Of a stretch of DNA of 10,567 nt, positions 6,266 to 10,567 are shown piece after piece. Made by a program: the position numbers and the translations under genes. The notes under the pieces were generated by a model, which was given only the letters and a program-made list of their open reading frames with translations, was not told where the DNA came from and did no database searches. This DNA comes from an uncultured Streptococcus sp. (GTDB lineage: Bacteria > Bacillota > Bacilli > Lactobacillales > Streptococcaceae), in the NCBI RefSeq assembly GCF_943912555.1, contig NZ_CALTUR010000064.1, positions 1 through 10,567 of the forward strand. The letters run 5' to 3'. The stretch's first letter is position 1. The number at the start of each line of letters is the position of its first letter.

Positions 6266-8179
6266 CTATGCTTTCTTTTCTTGATTTTTAGAAATACTAC
6301 GATTTTTACCTTCAAGATACACCATCAAAATAGAAATATCTGCTGGGTTTACTCCCGAAATACGGCTGGCTTGGCCGATGGTTTCTGGATTGATAAGTTT
6401 GAACTTCTGACGGGCTTCGGTTGCAATAGAATCAATGTCATCCCAGTCGATATTGGCTGGAATGCGTTTTTCTTCCATGCGTTTCATCTTGGCAACCTGG
6501 TCCATAGCTTTGGAAATATAGCCTTCGTACTTGATTTCTGTTTCAATCAATTCGATAATCTTGTCATCCAAGTCCTCTGCTGCTGGTCCGATGAAGGCCA
6601 CCACATCTTGATAAGAAACTTCTGGACGGCGAAGGAATTCCTTGGCTGTCACTGCATCTGTCAACGGCTTGAAGCCCATCTCCTCAACCTTGGCATTGGT
6701 TTCCTTGACTGGCTTGAGTTTGATACTGTCTAGGCGCTTCATCTCATTGTCAAATTGATTTTTCTTGATTTCGAAACGAGCCCAGCGTTCATCATCCACA
6801 AGGCCAATCTCGCGTCCCATCTCTGTCAAACGCATATCAGCATTGTCATGACGGAGAATGAGACGGTATTCGGCACGACTGGTCAAGAGACGGTAGGGTT
6901 CAATGGTTCCTTTTGTCACCAAGTCATCAATCATTACCCCGATATAACCGTCACTGCGCTTCAAAATCAACTCAGGTTTACCTTGGATTTTCAGAGCCGC
7001 ATTGATACCCGCGATAATCCCTTGACCAGCAGCTTCTTCGTAACCTGACGTTCCATTTGTCTGACCAGCAGTGAAAAGTCCTGAGATTTTCTTGGTTTCC
7101 AGAGTCGCACGCAACTGATGAGGCAAGACCATGTCATACTCAATAGCGTAACCTGTTCGCATCATCTCTGCATTTTCCAGACCTTTAATGGAATGAACTA
7201 GCTCACGTTGGACATCCTCAGGCAGACTTGTTGAAAGTCCTTGGACATAAACTTCCTCTGTATTGCGCCCTTCTGGCTCAAGGAAGAGTTGGTGACGTTC
7301 CTTGTCAGCAAAGCGCACAATCTTGTCTTCAATCGACGGACAGTAACGAGGCCCAACCCCTTTGACTACACCTGTAAACATAGGTGCACGATGGAGGTTA
7401 TTTTGGATAATCTCATGACTGGTACCGTTGGTGTAGGTCAACCAGCATGGCACCTGATCCTTGACATAGTCCTCATCACGTGAGGTATATGAGAAGTGAT
7501 TTGGCGCTTCGTCCCCTGGCTGAATCTCAGTTACATCATAATTGATAGAGGAAGCCTTAACACGTGGAGGTGTCCCTGTCTTGAAACGACCAATTTCGAG
7601 TCCCAGTTCCTTGAGATTGTCAGCTAGGTTAATCGAAGCTAGACTGTGGTTAGGACCTGACGAATACTTGAGGTCTCCGATGATAATTTCCCCACGGAGG
7701 GCAGTCCCTGTCGTCACGATAACAGCTTTGGCAGCATACTCTTGATGGGTCGCTGTACGCACACCGACAACCTTGCCTTCTTCCACTAAAATCTCATCAA
7801 TCATGGTTTGACGAAGGGTCAAATTTTCTTGATTTTCAACTGTCTTGCGCATCTCCTTAGAGTAAAGCTCCTTGTCAGCCTGCGCACGAAGGGCACGAAC
7901 AGCTGGCCCCTTCCCTGTGTTGAGCATCTTCATTTGGATGTAAGTCTTGTCAATGGTTTTTGCCATCTCGCCACCGAGGGCATCGACTTCACGCACGACA
8001 ATTCCCTTGGCAGAACCACCGATAGAGGGGTTACAAGGCATGAAAGCCAGCATTTCAATGTTGATGGTCGCAAGCAAGACCTTGCAACCCATACGGCTGG
8101 CAGCTAAGGAAGCCTCAACCCCAGCGTGTCCCGCACCGATTACAATAATATCGTATTCTTCAGTAAAATTATAAGTCAT
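6266..8179 (-). CDS. mnmG: tRNA uridine-5-carboxymethylaminomethyl modification enzyme MnmG (GidA)
   Basis: MnmG, with the GTPase MnmE, uses FAD, NADH and a folate one-carbon donor to build the xm5 group on wobble U34 of tRNAs for Lys, Glu, Gln, Leu and Arg. The 637 residues match the family length. The N-terminal dinucleotide fold reads [15 protein letters not shown] (residues 10-24), followed by [13 protein letters not shown] (47-59), GTPPRVK (201-207) and [10 protein letters not shown] (276-285), which has the conserved cysteine C279. The C-terminal helical domain binds MnmE and tRNA. The ATG is preceded by AAAGG and overlaps the end of the upstream Nudix gene by 11 bp. It ends at a terminator shared with rnjA. 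It is the last gene of a Nudix-Nudix-mnmG transcription unit, with mnmA just upstream. Confidence 0.97.
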   Translation of the reverse strand: MTYNFTEEYDIIVIGAGHAGVEASLAASRMGCKVLLATINIEMLAFMPCNPSIGGSAKGIVVREVDALGGEMAKTIDKTYIQMKMLNTGKGPAVRALRAQADKELYSKEMRKTVENQENLTLRQTMIDEILVEEGKVVGVRTATHQEYAAKAVIVTTGTALRGEIIIGDLKYSSGPNHSLASINLADNLKELGLEIGRFKTGTPPRVKASSINYDVTEIQPGDEAPNHFSYTSRDEDYVKDQVPCWLTYTNGTSHEIIQNNLHRAPMFTGVVKGVGPRYCPSIEDKIVRFADKERHQLFLEPEGRNTEEVYVQGLSTSLPEDVQRELVHSIKGLENAEMMRTGYAIEYDMVLPHQLRATLETKKISGLFTAGQTNGTSGYEEAAGQGIIAGINAALKIQGKPELILKRSDGYIGVMIDDLVTKGTIEPYRLLTSRAEYRLILRHDNADMRLTEMGREIGLVDDERWARFEIKKNQFDNEMKRLDSIKLKPVKETNAKVEEMGFKPLTDAVTAKEFLRRPEVSYQDVVAFIGPAAEDLDDKIIELIETEIKYEGYISKAMDQVAKMKRMEEKRIPANIDWDDIDSIATEARQKFKLINPETIGQASRISGVNPADISILMVYLEGKNRSISKNQEKKA

Positions 8180-8597
8180 TTCTTAACCTTTCAAAAATTT
8201 CTCGTAAATAAGGAACTAACTTCTCCTCCTCTAGAGCTTGAGCCATAGTAACCCATTTAAAGTGCGTATGCTCTTCAGGATCTAATCTGATAATTGGCTT
8301 CTCCCCAACCCACTCTGCTTTATAAACTAAGCGAGTAAAGACAGTATCCTTAGAGGTATCCAGTTGGCTATCTTCGTGAAGAAGTTTGAGCGAACTGCTA
8401 TCTAGCCTAACTCCCGCTTCTTCAATACATTCTCTAAGAGCTCCATCTCGCGGAAGTTCACCCTTTTCAACCCCGCCACCAGGAATATCCCAGTAAGTTG
8501 GATAAACATTGAGTTGTCCTCTTTTAATTTCCGAACGCTGAATGAGCAAATAATCATCACCACTATGAACAAGTACATGGGCAATAAGCTTAACCAT
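8169..8597 (-). CDS. Nudix hydrolase (142 aa), overlapping mnmG
   Basis: The complete Nudix box GX5EX7REUXEEXGU is present at residues 41-63, from G41 and E47 to REC-IEEAGV with R55, E56, E59 and E60 in place. The surrounding [12 protein letters not shown] (36-47) gives the usual phosphate-side turn. Nudix enzymes hydrolyse a diphosphate linked to a nucleoside or other group. The dihydroneopterin-triphosphate and 8-oxo-dGTP (MutT) types are possible, but the substrate cannot be read from the sequence. A good ribosome site (AGGAG) lies before the ATG and overlaps the stop of the upstream Nudix gene. Its own last 11 bases overlap mnmG, so the three genes are probably translated in series. Pneumococcus, as I recall, has only one Nudix gene at this site. 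Confidence 0.92.
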   Translation of the reverse strand: MVKLIAHVLVHSGDDYLLIQRSEIKRGQLNVYPTYWDIPGGGVEKGELPRDGALRECIEEAGVRLDSSSLKLLHEDSQLDTSKDTVFTRLVYKAEWVGEKPIIRLDPEEHTHFKWVTMAQALEEEKLVPYLREIFERLRNDL

Positions 8598-8608
8598 CCT
8601 TTTCTCTC

Positions 8609-9064
8609 CTATTCCTCAAGATGGATGTGTCTTAGTTGGCCGTCCCAATCGGGTAGGGCTGTTTTTAAAAAGGCTGGAACTAGCTGGATATTCTGGAGCT
8701 GATCTAAGTCAATCCACTCACAGGGCTGCCTTTTCTCATCTTCCTGCATGATCAATGGGGCATCTTCAAGCAAATTCACTAGATAATGAAACTCGATATT
8801 GTGATAGGAAACACCGTCCTGTTCAAAACAATTTTCAACCACAAAAGCTAGTTGCCCAGCTTGAGCTTCGACACCCAGTTCTTCCTTCACTTCGCGGACT
8901 ACCGCGTCTTCCGTTTTTTCGTTAACTTGAATCGCACCGCCAATTGTGTAATACTTGCCCTTGTCTTTGGTAACTAGGAGCTTACGATTTTGAAGAATCA
9001 AAGCTGTCGCCCGAACACCAAAAACCGTATTTCCTACTTTTGTCCGAAAGTCTTGTTGAATCAT
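8609..9064 (-). CDS. Nudix hydrolase (151 aa), first gene after the structured leader
   Basis: A second, different Nudix protein. The box lies at residues 43-65 (G43, E49, then R57-E58-V-K-E61-E62-L-G-V), with all catalytic glutamates present. The start at 9064 (MIQQDFR) is chosen because AAAGG lies 6 bases upstream; an in-frame ATG 27 bases earlier has no such site. It differs from its neighbour outside the box (RATALILQNRKLLVTKDKGKYYTIGG compared with [17 protein letters not shown]), so the two are not a recent duplication. The C-terminal half carries CEWIDLDQLQ, a common Nudix end motif. It lies downstream of mnmA and of a promoter with a structured leader. I believe it corresponds to the single Nudix gene found between mnmA and mnmG in pneumococcus. 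The substrate is unknown. Confidence 0.92.
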   Translation of the reverse strand: MIQQDFRTKVGNTVFGVRATALILQNRKLLVTKDKGKYYTIGGAIQVNEKTEDAVVREVKEELGVEAQAGQLAFVVENCFEQDGVSYHNIEFHYLVNLLEDAPLIMQEDEKRQPCEWIDLDQLQNIQLVPAFLKTALPDWDGQLRHIHLEE

Positions 9065-9086
9065 TTTTTTCCTTTCCCTTAAACGA

Positions 9087-9153
9087 CACAAAAACAGTCA
9101 AAACTCCAAAGAAGTGCAGGACAAAAAAGCCTGCAACATCCATGAGCTTTGAC
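9087..9153 (-). terminator. Terminator-like hairpin in the leader of the Nudix-Nudix-mnmG unit
   Basis: On the - strand, GTCAAAGCTC (9153-9144) pairs over 10 bp (one G-U) with GAGTTTTGAC (9106-9097). The enclosed 37 nt contain a second perfect 6-bp hairpin, TGCAGG/CCTGCA (9115-9120 with 9130-9135). The outer stem is followed by TGTTTTTG. It lies about 16 nt after the predicted start of the promoter at 9176-9203 and before the Nudix ribosome site. It could be a leader attenuator, the 3' end of a small RNA, or the mnmA terminator placed beyond the next promoter. The pairing is seen; the role is inferred. Confidence 0.6.
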
Positions 9154-9175
9154 CATCATTTCTATTGCTGTTATT

Positions 9176-9203
9176 ATTGTAGCAGATTGAGAAAATTTGT
9201 CAA
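9176..9203 (-). promoter_or_regulatory. Promoter of the Nudix-Nudix-mnmG unit
   Basis: On the - strand, a perfect TTGACA (9198-9203) lies 16 bp from TACAAT (9176-9181), preceded by TGC (extended -10). It begins directly after the mnmA stop codon. The predicted start near 9169 leaves a leader of about 105 nt before the Nudix ATG, filled by the hairpin at 9087-9153. Confidence 0.8.
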
Positions 9204-9204
9204 T

Positions 9205-10465
<1,261 letters not shown>

Positions 10466-10490
10466 ACATAAGATACTTATTCATTCCAAA

Positions 10491-10567
10491 CTATTCTTTA
10501 TAGAAAAAAGTCATATAAATTCGAGCAATAGTTAAAATACAAACAAATATAATTCCCAAAATAGATA
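10491..10567 (-). CDS. C-terminal end of a membrane protein, cut by the window edge
   Basis: One - strand frame stays open from the right edge to a TAG at 10491-10493 and reads SILGIIFVCILTIARIYMTF then FYKE. That is a hydrophobic membrane segment with a short charged tail, as at the end of a multi-pass protein. Of the other two frames, one stops within 36 bases, and the other runs to a stop but reads less like a protein. A hairpin follows. With only 24 residues the family cannot be named. Confidence 0.4.
   Translation of the reverse strand, partial: SILGIIFVCILTIARIYMTFFYKE

Noticed and set aside
7808..8107. 99-codon and similar + strand ORFs inside mnmG, rnjA and mnmA
   Set aside because: These are antisense shadows of strongly conserved genes, without ribosome sites or family features.
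9065..9091. Longer first Nudix protein starting MCRLRERKK
   Set aside because: The start lies in the T-rich end of the leader hairpin; AAAGG at 9071-9075 clearly serves the ATG at 9064.

Overview
The window looks like a core chromosomal segment of a mitis-group Streptococcus (S. mitis / S. oralis / S. pneumoniae type). The evidence is the low-GC composition, protein sequences that read as typical streptococcal orthologues, and the gene order mnmA - Nudix - mnmG - rnjA - rpoY - ... - tsaB - rimI - tsaD, which I recall from pneumococcal genomes. The species call is inference from memory; no search was run.

Layout, left to right. (1) 1-1160: a short-hydrophobic-peptide (SHP) / Rgg quorum-sensing pair. 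A 25-residue peptide gene on the + strand runs head-on into the 3' end of an rgg regulator on the - strand, overlapping it by 11 bp. Ordered repeats lie directly upstream of the peptide promoter. (2) 1161-3337: a tightly overlapping - strand operon tsaB-rimI-tsaD with its own promoter and a terminator. TsaB and TsaD belong to the tRNA t6A37 machinery. (3) 3338-4171: a gene-poor, AT-rich accessory gap. It holds a 71-residue two-helix membrane protein with a strong ribosome site, a possible 58-residue hydrophobic protein on the opposite strand with a strong hairpin after it, and a 19-bp direct repeat bracketing that small gene. (4) 4172-6263: a + strand operon rpoY-rnjA (RNA polymerase epsilon subunit and RNase J1), ending at a bidirectional terminator. 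(5) 6266-10436: a - strand series mnmA, Nudix, Nudix, mnmG. MnmA and MnmG together modify the wobble uridine of several tRNAs. The Nudix-Nudix-mnmG part has its own strong promoter and a structured leader with a terminator-like hairpin. (6) 10491-10567: the C-terminal end of a further - strand membrane protein cut by the window edge.

Much of the window serves translation and RNA turnover: t6A37 (TsaB, TsaD), mnm5s2U34 (MnmA, MnmG), RNase J1 and an RNA polymerase subunit. The parts most worth a second look lie between the familiar genes: the SHP pheromone gene and its repeats, the structured leaders of the first Nudix gene and of mnmA, and the repeat-flanked small-ORF region at 3346-3798.
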